From assembly GCF_018860635.1 (NCBI RefSeq), contig NZ_JAHKPT010000022.1, positions 93,574 to 157,573 of the forward strand: DNA of 64,000 nt, in the 5' to 3' direction. Below the pieces are notes generated by a model that saw nothing but the letters and a program-made list of their open reading frames with translations, did not search any database and was not told where the DNA came from. Source of the DNA: Aliiglaciecola lipolytica (GTDB taxonomy: Bacteria > Pseudomonadota > Gammaproteobacteria > Enterobacterales > Alteromonadaceae). Position 1 is the stretch's first letter; each line of letters opens with the position of its first letter. Shown piece by piece: positions 9,781 to 19,715 of the stretch. The position numbers and the translations under genes are program-made.

Positions 9781-11454
9781 TCAGTTTGCAGATACCACTT
9801 TGGCTTTTCCTCTGCCACTTTTTTCTGAGGCAGCACTAAGTTCGCCGTCTTTTTGCAAAATCAAATGTACATCGCCAAAGCGACCTTCGCTTATGATGTA
9901 ACCCATTTCTTGCAGCGAGTTTAACGTAGCATCACTGATACCTGGATGCACTCTGATGGTGTCCTTGGGCCATAATTGGTGATGAAAACGCGGGCTATTT
10001 GCAGCTTCTTCGGCGCTCATATTAAATAACAATGTGTTGAGTATTGATTGGGTAACTGAGGATATGATGGTGGTACCGCCAGGTGAGCCTGTTACCAGTT
10101 TCACCGTTTCGTCCTCAAGCACAATAGTCGGAGACATTGACGATAACATACGTTTGAAAGGGGCAATTGCATTGGCTTCACCGCCAATTGCGCCAAAGAA
10201 GTTTGGAACGCCTGGCTTAGCACTGAAATCATCCATTTCATCATTTAATAAAAAGCCTGCACCTTCCGCTACTACACCCGCCCCAAAACTCAAATTGATA
10301 GTGGTTGTATTGGCAACGGCATTACCCCAACCATCAACAATGGAAAAGTGTGTGGTGTCCTCACTCTCATGTAAGCCTGGTTTGATGTCGCTGGTGGCTG
10401 AGATAGCGGTTAAGTTAATGTCGTTTGCACGGGATTGAATATATTCAGGGAGCATTAACTCAGTTTGCGGAACATCGATAAAATCTGGATCACCTAAGTA
10501 TTCGGCGCGATCGGCAAAAACTCGTTTACCTGCCTCTGAGACTAAGTGCAAATAGGCCGTAGAGTTTTGTTTAGGCAATGGATTGGTTTGAATAACAGCA
10601 TCAATCATGCCTAACCACTGAGCAACGGCAATACCACCTGAACTCGGTGGTGGAGCGGTGATCAAAGTATAACCACGCCATGGAAAGCTTATCGGTGTGC
10701 GCCACTTAGCTTGATAAGAAGCTAAGTCTTCCAATGTAATTAAACCGCCATCTTTTTGCATAAAGGAAACAATGTGTTCGGCAGTTTCACCTTTATAAAA
10801 TCCATCTACACCAAGATCGCGGATACGCTCAAGGGTTGCAGCTAACTCGGGCTGTTTGAACAACATACCTGACTTAGTGGCATCCGCGAAGTAGTCTTCA
10901 AAATTACTTTCAATGCCATTTTCCTTTTTACGAGCGATATAACGAGTCACTTTTTCAGCCAATTTCTCAGGCACAATAAAACCGTCTTTGGCCAGGCTAA
11001 CAGCTGGCTGAACTAAACGAGTCCAAGGTAACTTGCCATACTTTTTATGCGCTTCCCACATGCCCGCTACTGTACCAGGAATTCCGGATGCTTTTGCACC
11101 AAATAATGACTGGACCGAGACCACATTGCCTTGTTCATCAAGGTACATATCTCGAGACGCTGCAGCAGGAGCCATTTCACGATAATCTAAAAAGTCAGTT
11201 TGACGATTAAAATAGATTGTCATAAATCCACCACCGCCAATATTTCCAGCTTCTGGAAAGGTAACTGCTAGGGCAAACTGGGCAGCAATAGCAGCATCTA
11301 TCGCGTTACCGCCTTCGTCTAAAACGGCCAGCGCAACATCAGCACCAAATTTATCAGGCATTGCCACAGCATAGTCGCCCTTGGCTTTGTCGATACCTGT
11401 CTGAGTACAGGCACTGAGGAAAATAACAAAAGATAAAACAAATAATGTACGCAT
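9781..11454 (-). CDS. ggt: Gamma-glutamyltransferase (lipoprotein)
   Basis: This Ntn hydrolase transfers or hydrolyses the gamma-glutamyl group of glutathione and related peptides outside the inner membrane. The precursor starts with a lipoprotein signal (FLSAC, Cys16). The self-cleavage site is EDTTHFSIVD, with Thr367 as the new N-terminal nucleophile of the small subunit, and GSPGGTT further on forms the oxyanion and substrate loop. YREMAP in the large subunit contains the Arg expected to bind the glutamyl carboxylate. At 557 residues the length is normal. It starts 6 bp after the NhaC-type antiporter and is probably co-transcribed with it. Confidence 0.93.
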   Translation of the reverse strand: MRTLFVLSFVIFLSACTQTGIDKAKGDYAVAMPDKFGADVALAVLDEGGNAIDAAIAAQFALAVTFPEAGNIGGGGFMTIYFNRQTDFLDYREMAPAAASRDMYLDEQGNVVSVQSLFGAKASGIPGTVAGMWEAHKKYGKLPWTRLVQPAVSLAKDGFIVPEKLAEKVTRYIARKKENGIESNFEDYFADATKSGMLFKQPELAATLERIRDLGVDGFYKGETAEHIVSFMQKDGGLITLEDLASYQAKWRTPISFPWRGYTLITAPPPSSGGIAVAQWLGMIDAVIQTNPLPKQNSTAYLHLVSEAGKRVFADRAEYLGDPDFIDVPQTELMLPEYIQSRANDINLTAISATSDIKPGLHESEDTTHFSIVDGWGNAVANTTTINLSFGAGVVAEGAGFLLNDEMDDFSAKPGVPNFFGAIGGEANAIAPFKRMLSSMSPTIVLEDETVKLVTGSPGGTTIISSVTQSILNTLLFNMSAEEAANSPRFHHQLWPKDTIRVHPGISDATLNSLQEMGYIISEGRFGDVHLILQKDGELSAASEKSGRGKAKVVSAN

Positions 11455-11460
11455 AAGTAT

Positions 11461-12837
11461 CTATCCAATCATAAGTAAACTAGCAATAAAATAAGCAACC
11501 AGAGTTAATCCACCGGCAACCAGCGCGTAGGGTAATTGAGTGCGAACGTGCTCGAGTAAATCACACCCCGAAGCTAATGAAGACACCGCTGTACTGTCTG
11601 ATATTGGTGAACAGTGATCACCAAATATTCCACCACCCAAAATCGCAGCGATGACCAACGAAGGAGGTAAACCCAGTTGTTGAATCAGTGGCACGCCTAT
11701 GGGGATTAGAATAGCGAATGTGCCCCACGATGTCCCTGTAGTAAATGACATAATCGCCCCAGCAATAAACAACATTGGTACAACAAATACTAATGGTAAG
11801 TACTCACCAACCATGCCTGCTACAAATGTGCCCGTGCCTAATATTTTTAAGCTAGCGCCTAAGGTCAGAGAAAGCAGTACTATGGTTACCAAGGGTAAGA
11901 GTTCTCCCATGCCTTTAAAACCAATCTCCACCGCTTGATGATGATTAAATTGTTTGCCAGTCAACAATAAGAAATAAGCAACAACAGTAGCTAAGACCGT
12001 GGCATACAATACGGATTTACTGCCACTGCCGTCAGATAAAACGCCGTTGCCAGTCCAAAACATAAAACCTACCATGCTTAGTACCATGGTTAATATAGGG
12101 ACTACCATGTAACGGGCTTTGGTGGCTGGCGCGGCAGAAAGTTTACTTTTAGTGGCATCGAGTTGCTGCTCAGCCTTTGCCATTGGACCGTGAACTTTAT
12201 CCGCAAACACAGTGTAAGCAGCAATGACCAAGGTAATAATTGCATAGAAGTTGAATGCAACTGTGCCCCACAAAATACTGGCTGAAGATTCTTCTAATTC
12301 ATAACCATCGAGTAAACCAAGTACAAAGGCGCCCCAACCATTCAGTAAAATTAAAATACAAACGGGCGCGCTGGTGCTGTCAATAAGGTAGGCAAGTCGC
12401 GCCCGGCTCATACCAAATTTATCAAACAAACCGCGAGCAAATATTCCAGCAGTAAGCACACTTAGATTCGATTCAATGAAGATCACTATGCCGGTTAACA
12501 TCGTCAAGCCGCCTACTTGTCGGCGATTGTTGGCAATACCACGATGGGTTAACCAGTTTACGGTGGCTGTAACACCGCCTGAATCTCTGATATAGGCTAA
12601 TAATGCACCCACTAGTATACTGAACAATAGAATGCGCGTATTTCCTGCGCTGGTGGCTACCGCTACCACTCGTTCAACCGAAGATATTGGTGCTAAAATC
12701 ACACTTTCAGAAGCTGAAGTGAGTAATATAAGTGTCTCGGAACTTAGTACAGCCATCAATAATGCCATGATGACTTCTTTCTTCCAAAACACGATAAATA
12801 TCGCAATCAATGGCGGTATGATGGAAACCCAGTCCAT
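11461..12837 (-). CDS. NhaC-family Na+/H+ antiporter
   Basis: This is a polytopic inner-membrane antiporter of the NhaC superfamily, expected to exchange sodium for protons, although some relatives carry organic acids or amino acids. The 458-residue protein is hydrophobic throughout. The characteristic GDHCSPISDSTAVSS stretch is near the C-terminus and FIESNLSV lies in the first half. The gene ends 6 bp before ggt on the same strand, so the two form an operon. That pairing suggests the transporter could import or export a product of gamma-glutamyl cleavage, but sodium/proton exchange is the family default. Confidence 0.85.
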   Translation of the reverse strand: MDWVSIIPPLIAIFIVFWKKEVIMALLMAVLSSETLILLTSASESVILAPISSVERVVAVATSAGNTRILLFSILVGALLAYIRDSGGVTATVNWLTHRGIANNRRQVGGLTMLTGIVIFIESNLSVLTAGIFARGLFDKFGMSRARLAYLIDSTSAPVCILILLNGWGAFVLGLLDGYELEESSASILWGTVAFNFYAIITLVIAAYTVFADKVHGPMAKAEQQLDATKSKLSAAPATKARYMVVPILTMVLSMVGFMFWTGNGVLSDGSGSKSVLYATVLATVVAYFLLLTGKQFNHHQAVEIGFKGMGELLPLVTIVLLSLTLGASLKILGTGTFVAGMVGEYLPLVFVVPMLFIAGAIMSFTTGTSWGTFAILIPIGVPLIQQLGLPPSLVIAAILGGGIFGDHCSPISDSTAVSSLASGCDLLEHVRTQLPYALVAGGLTLVAYFIASLLMIG

Positions 12838-13103
12838 AAATTAGTCCCTACAGTCTTATTTTTATTAATTTGAGTACATGGAAGTATTCGTGATCTGAAT
12901 GACGTTAAACCAATAGTGTATTCTTTTACTGGTGGTAATTACATGCTCTTATTCAGTCGGTCACCTTAAACCAGACAGGTTTAAAAGGGAATATGTACAA
13001 TTAAGCTAATAACATAAAAATATAAAAAACATGACGTTTGTCTAGTCCTAAGATGTGACATGGACTCTATTAGCAAACCAATTTTATATGGTTAAAAAGC
13101 TAA

Positions 13104-13158
13104 CTAAAAAGCATCAAACCTAATTTACGTACTGGGATTTTCCCTATTAGGTTTGATG
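13104..13158 (-). terminator. Rho-independent terminator of the EF-hand gene
   Basis: A 13-bp perfect inverted repeat (13112-13124 and 13146-13158, loop of 21 bases) is followed on the minus strand by CTTTTTAGTTAGCTTTTT. It lies about 45 bp after the stop codon of the EF-hand gene. The rest of 12838-13202 holds no gene, only the upstream region of the antiporter operon. Confidence 0.7.
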
Positions 13159-13202
13159 ACTTATGTGGGGAAGGGGTTGTTAACAATCAAAACATCCCTT
13201 AA

Positions 13203-13712
13203 TTAGGCAGTCGTATTTATGGGGGGAGCGACCTTATTCATCAATTCCACCGATTTTTGGACGCCCTCTTTTGAATAACCTTCAGATTCTAATTCGGTTA
13301 GAAGATCTTTCAAGCGTGAAGCCGTAGTCTGGTCTTTTGTATCATCAGCAATCGAAGACAACATGCTTTTGAACGAGTCAAAATTTACCGCTTTTTCTGA
13401 GTCTTTTTCACCGTACAGACCAATTTCCCCGTCCATTTGGGCCATCATTTGCGTCATTTTTTGTTCACGCTCTTGAACGGCTTTGTCATGTTCTTGTTGG
13501 CTCAAATTACCATCGCTATTTGAGTCCATGTTACTGAACATGTCAGCTGATTTGGTGCTCTCTACGCCTTCAGCTGTTAACGCTGCCATAAACTCAGTAG
13601 CGCTGACAACTCCGTCTTCATTAGTGTCAGCGATATCAAATTGTTGCTGAGCTTTTTCTTTCTCACGGGCAGCAGGATCTGGGCCACCTCCACCTATCGA
13701 CATAATATTCAT
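13203..13712 (-). CDS. EF-hand domain protein
   Basis: This 169-residue protein carries two canonical calcium-binding EF-hand loops, DTNEDGVVSATE near residue 28 and DSNSDGNLSQQE near residue 65, then a charged helical region rich in Lys, Glu and Met. No signal peptide or membrane segment is visible, so a cytoplasmic location is likely. GGAG lies 6 bases before the ATG, which supports this start. It is divergent from a TonB receptor gene and has its own terminator, so it is probably monocistronic. Its role is unknown; calcium buffering or sensing is the simplest idea. Confidence 0.78.
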   Translation of the reverse strand: MNIMSIGGGGPDPAAREKEKAQQQFDIADTNEDGVVSATEFMAALTAEGVESTKSADMFSNMDSNSDGNLSQQEHDKAVQEREQKMTQMMAQMDGEIGLYGEKDSEKAVNFDSFKSMLSSIADDTKDQTTASRLKDLLTELESEGYSKEGVQKSVELMNKVAPPINTTA

Positions 13713-14155
13713 ATTTTGCTCCGGTTGGTTAACTTCAACTAGCTACAAAGCAGATTTGATTCCAATTTGTGTAAAGATTATGTAAAGGTCAAAGGTTCAA
13801 GGTAAGTAATTGAATTTTAAAATATTAAAAGTTATTGGTGGTGCTTTTTGAGTCACCTGTTAAGCACTCATTTTTTTAATTTTATAGCTAACACGGCATG
13901 ATTTTGCCTACTTACCAAATTTGTATAAATACAACAGGAAATGTGCTGCCAGCATTGGAGGTGCTGCAATTGCCGCGATAGTAACTTTAAAACTAAGGGA
14001 AATACGAAGATTGAGGGCTAATTAGTTTGTACCTCTCTTGGTGCCACTACTACTAAAGTACCCCTTTGGTTAACCCTTTAGCCAATAGGCGTTTGGCACT
14101 CTTCTGAATTAGGATTGTTAACCAAAAGTTAATAACAAATACAAGGTCAATAGAC
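13713..14155. other. Divergent intergenic region, EF-hand gene and TonB receptor
   Basis: No gene is supported in these 443 bases. It must hold the promoters of both flanking genes. I looked for a Fur-type palindrome and saw none. Confidence 0.5.
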
Positions 14156-16540
14156 ATGAAGCGACGGAGCGTATCATTTTCGATGCTGATAATGAGTTTT
14201 TCTACGATGGCTCAGCATCCCGGACCTGAAATTATTGAAAAGCTAGTTATTACCGGAGTATCCCCACTTGGTGTGCAAAGTGTTGGGAGTATATATTCTG
14301 TCAATCAGGTACTAGACAGCTCTGATTTGGCGCCTCAATATGGTCCGTCTTTGGCTCGTTTACTCGATAGCCAGTTATTTAGTGTGTCGATCAATGATGT
14401 GACTAATAATCCATTTCAACCAGATGTACAATATCGTGGTTTTACCGCATCGCCTTTATTAGGTCTTCCTCAAGGATTATCAGTATATTTAAACGGTACA
14501 CGCTTCAACGAACCATTTGGTGACACCGTGAATTGGGATTTGTTGCCAACATCGGCATTAGAGCAAGTTTCCCTAGTCGCTGGCGCGAATCCATTGTTTG
14601 GTCAAAACACCCTTGGTGGCGCATTGGTTTTGCGTTCTAAAAACGGTTTTAACTTTGAACAGAATAAAATAAGTCTGCAAGCAGGAGATTTTGGTCAGCA
14701 GGGGATTAATTTTGAATCCGGTGGTAACAATGAAGAGTGGGCTTACTATGTGAACGTCAACTCTTACCAAGAAGATGGCTGGCGAGATTATTCTGATAGC
14801 GAAATAAAACAGCTATTTTCAACAATTAGCTACCAAGGCGATAACCACTTTTCAGAGTTGACCCTAGCTGCGAGCGATAATAGGTTAATTGGTAATGGCG
14901 CTATTCCTGTTGAGTTAATTCCATTTGAAGGACGCGACGCAATCTTTACTCGGCCTGATCAAACTGAAACTGCGCTACGCTTTATTAGTTTGAAAAATCA
15001 ATGGACGCTCTCTGAAGACACCAATTTAGTGGTAAACGCTTATTATCGGAAAAATGAAATTGTCACTTACAACGGTGACGATAGTGATTATGAAGAGTGT
15101 GATATTGGTTTTGGTGAAACCCTTTGTGTCGAAGATGAAGATGCCGAAATTGCAGAATTAGATGACGATTTAGAGGGCGATGATGAGGCGGAAGAAGATG
15201 ACGAATTTGAAGCCGATGATGCTGTACACTTTGTGGATTATGCCGCGCTAACCCCCCTTGAAGATATCTCATCATTTGATGCCGACGACATAGATGGCAC
15301 AGCCAATACAAGTTTAACGAAAAATCAATCTTCAGGTATCAGCGCAGAGCTAAGCGGCAAGGTCGAAGCCGCCAGCCTAGTGCATCATTGGACTGCAGGA
15401 CTAGGGATTGATGTGGCTTCAATTGATTTCAGTAGTGATACTGAATTCGCCATACTAAATAACGATAGCGCCGAAGATAGTCGCGATGTGATGGGCATTG
15501 GAGTATATGACCTAGATTCTATGGTTAGATTAACAACTGATGTACGCCATCTGCATCTGTTTTTCAGTGATAACATCGTTTTAAACCAACAATGGTCGTT
15601 GCAACTATCGGGTCGCTACAATCGCTCAGATATTGACATGGTAGACGGTGTAGAGACTGGTCCAGGCTCGCTAAATGGAGAACATCAATTTAATCATTTC
15701 AATCCGTCGTTTGCTGTCCATTATCAGACTGGTGATCTATCGGTTTATAGTAGTTATAGTCAATCCTCTCGAACGCCTAGCCCTGCTGAGTTAAGTTGCG
15801 CTGATGAGGATGATCCGTGTAAATTACCCAATGGTTTTGTTGCCGATCCTCCGTTAGAGCAAGTGGTGACTAATACCATTGAATTGGGTGCTCAATGGCA
15901 ATATCAGAATGGCCAACTTAGCGCTGCTATTTATAGCAGTGACAGTAAGGACGATATTATCTTCCAACAAGCCGGTGATCGTCCCTCAGTTGGCTACTTC
16001 GTGAATGTGGATAAAACCCGTCGCCAAGGTATCGAGTTGGGCTTAGCCCATAGTATCGACAAGTTGGATATAGACGCGCAATTTAGTTATCTACAGGCTA
16101 CTTTTGAATCGTCATTTATGTCGTTTAGCCCGCAAAATCCTTTGGGGCCAAATCGACAAGTTAATCCGCGAGACAAAATTCCTGGTCAGCCAACCACTCA
16201 AGCAAGCATATCTTTTGATTACGCGGTTAGCGAAGCGTTCGCTCTTAACGCAGATATTAACTATTCTTCAAGCCAATATTTCCGCGGAGATGAAGCTAAC
16301 GAGAACCGCCAACTATCTGGTTATACAATTGTAAACCTAGCCGCGAGTTATGGGTTTGAAAATGGTATTAATTTAGCTATCCGCCTAGAAAATGCCTTCG
16401 ATGAGGAGTTTGAGACCTTTGGAACCTATGGTGAAGCTGACGAAGTATTAGGAGACCTATACCCTGATATAGAATCACCTGAATTTATTGGCCCTGGGCA
16501 GCCTCGAACATTACGTTTGTATGCCTCTTATGCCTTCTAG
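14156..16540 (+). CDS. TonB-dependent outer-membrane receptor with an acidic insert
   Basis: This 794-residue protein is a TonB-dependent receptor, importing an unknown ligand across the outer membrane. It has a signal peptide ending near SFSTMAQH, a plug domain (VQYRGFTASPLLGLPQGLSVYLNG and VSLVAGANPLFGQNTLGGALVL) and a long barrel ending in Tyr-Ala-Phe, the usual Omp85-recognised C-terminus. Between about residues 325 and 356 there is a loop made almost wholly of Asp and Glu, flanked by two Cys residues, in what should be an extracellular loop. AAGG lies 9 bases before the ATG. A second receptor follows after a strong hairpin. The ligand cannot be told from sequence; the acidic loop suggests a cation. 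Confidence 0.88.
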   Translation: MKRRSVSFSMLIMSFSTMAQHPGPEIIEKLVITGVSPLGVQSVGSIYSVNQVLDSSDLAPQYGPSLARLLDSQLFSVSINDVTNNPFQPDVQYRGFTASPLLGLPQGLSVYLNGTRFNEPFGDTVNWDLLPTSALEQVSLVAGANPLFGQNTLGGALVLRSKNGFNFEQNKISLQAGDFGQQGINFESGGNNEEWAYYVNVNSYQEDGWRDYSDSEIKQLFSTISYQGDNHFSELTLAASDNRLIGNGAIPVELIPFEGRDAIFTRPDQTETALRFISLKNQWTLSEDTNLVVNAYYRKNEIVTYNGDDSDYEECDIGFGETLCVEDEDAEIAELDDDLEGDDEAEEDDEFEADDAVHFVDYAALTPLEDISSFDADDIDGTANTSLTKNQSSGISAELSGKVEAASLVHHWTAGLGIDVASIDFSSDTEFAILNNDSAEDSRDVMGIGVYDLDSMVRLTTDVRHLHLFFSDNIVLNQQWSLQLSGRYNRSDIDMVDGVETGPGSLNGEHQFNHFNPSFAVHYQTGDLSVYSSYSQSSRTPSPAELSCADEDDPCKLPNGFVADPPLEQVVTNTIELGAQWQYQNGQLSAAIYSSDSKDDIIFQQAGDRPSVGYFVNVDKTRRQGIELGLAHSIDKLDIDAQFSYLQATFESSFMSFSPQNPLGPNRQVNPRDKIPGQPTTQASISFDYAVSEAFALNADINYSSSQYFRGDEANENRQLSGYTIVNLAASYGFENGINLAIRLENAFDEEFETFGTYGEADEVLGDLYPDIESPEFIGPGQPRTLRLYASYAF

Positions 16541-16606
16541 ATTAGTGTAAAGTCCTCAATAATCTTCAGTTTAGGGGATACTTAACTGAACGAACTATGG
16601 AATCGA

Positions 16607-16648
16607 ATTCACTTAATCGATTTGCGCACAAAAATCGGTTAAGTGAAT
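16607..16648 (+). terminator. Long hairpin between the two TonB receptor genes
   Basis: A 17-base arm at 16607-16623 pairs with 16632-16648 with one G-U wobble and an 8-base loop. No proper T run follows, so it could be a terminator, an attenuator or an RNA-processing site for the second receptor gene. Confidence 0.45.
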
Positions 16649-16733
16649 GAGATTACGTGTGATATTATTCTTTGTTCGAGCCCCGCATCAGGGACAATTT
16701 TCACACACTCTAGTTTAAAGGTATTTAATCACT

Positions 16734-18818
16734 GTGCGTTGTTATTATTCCACCAGACCCTCTCTTATACTCATCCTTACCCTAAGTTTGCTCGGTTCAT
16801 TTAAATCACAGGGTAACCCGCTCGAATCTGAAAATGTCTCATCTAAGGTTCAGCAATCTTCGCAACAGGAAACAAATAGACAGTTTGCTGGAAATCAACT
16901 TAATGATGCTGACGAGCACGACGAGCACGACGAGCACGACGAGCATGACGACGAGGTTGAAACTATCACTGTTTCCTCTACGCGAGTTGGTCGCAACGTT
17001 ACCGATGAACCTGTTCGAATAGAAGTGATTAACCAAGAAGAGCTCGAAGAAAAAGCCATGATGCGCCCGGGTAATATTTCTATGCTAGTGGCCGAAACAG
17101 GGGGCGTAAGAGTTCAAACCACATCTCCGGCATTAGGCAGTGCTAATATTCGTTTGCAGGGGCTTTATGGTCGTTATACGCAGTTGCTAAATGATGGTTT
17201 AGCCCTTTATGGTGGGCAAGCTGCTTCTATTGGTTTGTTACAAATTCCGCCAACTGATTTAGCCCGTGTTGAAATCATCAAAGGCTCAGCTTCTTCGCTT
17301 TATGGTGGTTCAGCAATGGGCGGCGTGATCAATCTCGTCTCTCGCAGACCTTCAGATGAAGCCGAAGGAGAAGTGTTATTTAATTTTACTTCCCGAGATG
17401 GACAAGACGTCACCACTTATTTAGCTACTCCGGTAAATGATTCTTTAGGCGTATCATTGACCGCTGGTGGCCATCATCAAAGCACACAAGATTTTGATGA
17501 TGACGGTTGGATTGATATGGCTGGCTATGAACGCTATACCGCTCGACCTCGCTTATTTTGGGAAGGAGAAAATGGCGCGACTGTTTATGCTACCGCAGGC
17601 TACATGACTGAAAATCGTCTAGGTGGCACCCTCGAAGGTTATACCTTGCCCGATGGAAGTTTTTTCGAACAAACTCAAGACAGTGAGCGAATCGATAGTG
17701 GCATCATTGCTACCGGACCTTTAGGGGATGTCTTAACCTGGAATGTGCGCGGTTCTGCGATGCTGCAGAAACACGATAAACAATTTGGTGAAGACCTAGA
17801 TGAAGATAGCCATGAGAGTTATTTATTGGAAAGTACTCTGTCTGGTTATACCGATAAATCGCAATGGGTAGTTGGCCTAGCCATGCAGTCAGATAGTTTT
17901 GAGTCAGAATATTATCCTGAGTTTGATTACACCTTTGATGTCCCAGGATTATTTGCCCAAGCTGATTATGAATTCAGCGAGCAGGTATCAACTTCATTAA
18001 GTATGCGTTTAGATGATCACAGCGAGTATGGCAGCCAGTTGAGCCCTCGAGTATCAGTGTTATACCGTCCGCAAGATTGGACCGTTAGAGCATCTTATGG
18101 CCGTGGCTATTTTGCACCAACGCCCTTTGTGGAAGAAATCGAAGCTGCTGGCCTATCACGCTTGGCACCGCTTCAAAACATTCAAGAAGAAACGGCGGTT
18201 ACCTCTTCATTGGATATTGGGCGTCAATTTGATCAGTTAGAAGCAAACGTTACTTTTTTCGCATCAAATGTTGAGCATGTCACAGAATTAGAAGCTTATG
18301 CATCTGAAATCGATGGTCCCCTAGACCGCGTGCGTTTAGTAAATGCGCAAGGTGAATCAAGGATTTACGGTTCAGAATTAATGCTGCGTTATAAATGGCA
18401 GGATTTTAAAGTCACCGCCAGCTATCTCTTTTTAGATGCCACCGAGGTTGATCAAACAACTAAGCAGCGTCAACGTATCAAGCTCACTCCTAAACATTCT
18501 GCGGGTTTGGTAGCAATGTGGGAACAGCACGGGAAAGGCCGGATTGGTTTTGAAGCCTATTACACTGGAAAACAGCGATTAAGCGGTAATCCCTATCGTT
18601 CTGAAAGTAAACCTTATTGGCATCTTGGTTTGTTGGGCGAAATAACCTTAGGTCAATTTAGTTGGTTTGTGAATGCGGAAAACCTTCTGGGTATCCGCCA
18701 GACCAAAGAAGATCCATTGGTATTACTAATCAGAGCGCCTGATGGTCAATGGACTACCGATATATGGTCGCGTAATGACGGTTTCATTGTGAATGCCGGC
18801 CTAAGAATGCGTTTTTAA
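16734..18818 (+). CDS. TonB-dependent receptor with N-terminal Asp-Glu-His repeat
   Basis: This 694-residue receptor has a signal peptide, then a metal-binding-looking tract (DEHDEHDEHDEHDDE) directly before the TonB box region VETITVSSTR, then plug motifs (IRLQGLYGRYTQLLNDG, VEIIKGSASSLYGGSAMGGVINLV) and a barrel ending in MRF. The His-rich tract would lie in the periplasm near TonB, where it could hand over Zn, Cu or Ni; such tracts are found in metal-type receptors. The GTG start at 16734 has an AAAGG about 12 bases upstream, which is a little far. The previous receptor gene lies 190 bp upstream and the next gene converges. Function beyond metal or siderophore uptake is open. Confidence 0.87.
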   Translation: MRCYYSTRPSLILILTLSLLGSFKSQGNPLESENVSSKVQQSSQQETNRQFAGNQLNDADEHDEHDEHDEHDDEVETITVSSTRVGRNVTDEPVRIEVINQEELEEKAMMRPGNISMLVAETGGVRVQTTSPALGSANIRLQGLYGRYTQLLNDGLALYGGQAASIGLLQIPPTDLARVEIIKGSASSLYGGSAMGGVINLVSRRPSDEAEGEVLFNFTSRDGQDVTTYLATPVNDSLGVSLTAGGHHQSTQDFDDDGWIDMAGYERYTARPRLFWEGENGATVYATAGYMTENRLGGTLEGYTLPDGSFFEQTQDSERIDSGIIATGPLGDVLTWNVRGSAMLQKHDKQFGEDLDEDSHESYLLESTLSGYTDKSQWVVGLAMQSDSFESEYYPEFDYTFDVPGLFAQADYEFSEQVSTSLSMRLDDHSEYGSQLSPRVSVLYRPQDWTVRASYGRGYFAPTPFVEEIEAAGLSRLAPLQNIQEETAVTSSLDIGRQFDQLEANVTFFASNVEHVTELEAYASEIDGPLDRVRLVNAQGESRIYGSELMLRYKWQDFKVTASYLFLDATEVDQTTKQRQRIKLTPKHSAGLVAMWEQHGKGRIGFEAYYTGKQRLSGNPYRSESKPYWHLGLLGEITLGQFSWFVNAENLLGIRQTKEDPLVLLIRAPDGQWTTDIWSRNDGFIVNAGLRMRF
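16911..16946 (+). repeat. Four tandem 9-bp units encoding Asp-Glu-His
   Basis: GACGAGCAC occurs three times and GACGAGCAT once in direct succession, inside the receptor gene. Because the unit is 9 bp, changes in copy number keep the frame and would only lengthen or shorten the His-rich tract. Confidence 0.9.
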
Positions 18819-18889
18819 TATATGCATTCATATTGCTAATTGTTTTGGCAATTACTTAGTGCTGAGTAGAAATCTGAGGTGCCAAATAG

Positions 18890-18913
18890 GGATGCTAAAT
18901 TTAATTAGCATCC
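18890..18913. terminator. Inverted repeat at the end of the minus-strand prepilin gene
   Basis: GGATGCTAA at 18890-18898 and TTAGCATCC at 18905-18913 form a 9-bp stem that includes the prepilin stop codon. It lies between convergent genes. No T run is evident, so the role is uncertain. Confidence 0.3.
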
Positions 18914-19471
18914 TGTGGTAACAGAACCCGCCCGCGCAGTGTTGTCTGTTCTATCAAAAATATGATAGGCGAAGCAATCGTCTGCGACACTCTTCGATTT
19001 TGGATAGATGATACTTGCCACACCGGGAGAAAAAGATAAATCTAAAGTCGCTGGGGCTGAACTAGTGTTGAAATACATAAAACAAAAATCCCCACTGTAC
19101 TCGCAGATTTCAGTATGTTCATTGTAACCTTGGTCAAGTATATCAATGTCCATGAAATTGGTTAGCGCAGTACCAGAGTATATCCATGGAGTACCATAGA
19201 CGGTAGCGATAAATACACCGTTCACAGTTACACCTGTTTCACCATCTTCAGGATCAGAATCTCTATCTTTGTTGTGTTGCTGCTTAATCACCGACTTTGC
19301 GTAGACTAAATCATTGGCTGATTGCAGTTGTCCACCAATATTCTTCAGCACAGATGCGTTTGCATCCGATGACAAATCAATGAATCGCGGGGCAGCCGTG
19401 ACGGCCAAAATGCCGAGGATGACGATGACTATTATTAGTTCTATTAGGGTAAACCCTTTACTACGCTGCAC
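18905..19471 (-). CDS. Type IV prepilin (MSHA-like)
   Basis: The protein starts with a short basic leader and the prepilin peptidase site KG-FTLIELI, followed by a 20-residue hydrophobic alpha helix (IIVIVILGILAVTAAPRF), as in MshA-type and pseudopilin subunits. The remaining globular domain has two C-terminal Cys residues that could form the D-loop disulfide. I prefer the GTG at 19469-19471 because GAAGGA lies 6 bases before it; the ATG at 19475-19477 sits directly against that site. No pilus assembly genes are nearby. A second, similar prepilin is divergently transcribed 244 bp away. Confidence 0.85.
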   Translation of the reverse strand: MQRSKGFTLIELIIVIVILGILAVTAAPRFIDLSSDANASVLKNIGGQLQSANDLVYAKSVIKQQHNKDRDSDPEDGETGVTVNGVFIATVYGTPWIYSGTALTNFMDIDILDQGYNEHTEICEYSGDFCFMYFNTSSAPATLDLSFSPGVASIIYPKSKSVADDCFAYHIFDRTDNTARAGSVTTGC

Positions 19472-19715
19472 TAGCATTCCTTCAAAAATCGATTTTCATA
19501 ATCCTAATAGATTTCCGAAATAATTAAAAGTGACCGTAAAATAAAGCGTAGTGGAACGCAGGCATTGGGAATCAAATATTATACGGATGTATTCTATGTT
19601 ATTGATAAATATATAAGTAATCATTTCACTTTGATCTTTTTTCAGCATAATATTATTTAACAGAAGATCGTTAATGAGTTAATTGGTTAAAAAGTTATTT
19701 ACAAGGAGCATTGTT

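Noticed and set aside
10034..10438. 134-codon plus-strand frame
   Set aside because: It lies wholly opposite the gamma-glutamyltransferase gene and has no recognisable domain.
13203..13712. EF-hand protein as a lanmodulin
   Set aside because: Lanmodulin is exported, has four EF hands and Pro at the second loop position. This protein has two canonical hands, no signal peptide and no such Pro, so a lanthanide role is not supported.
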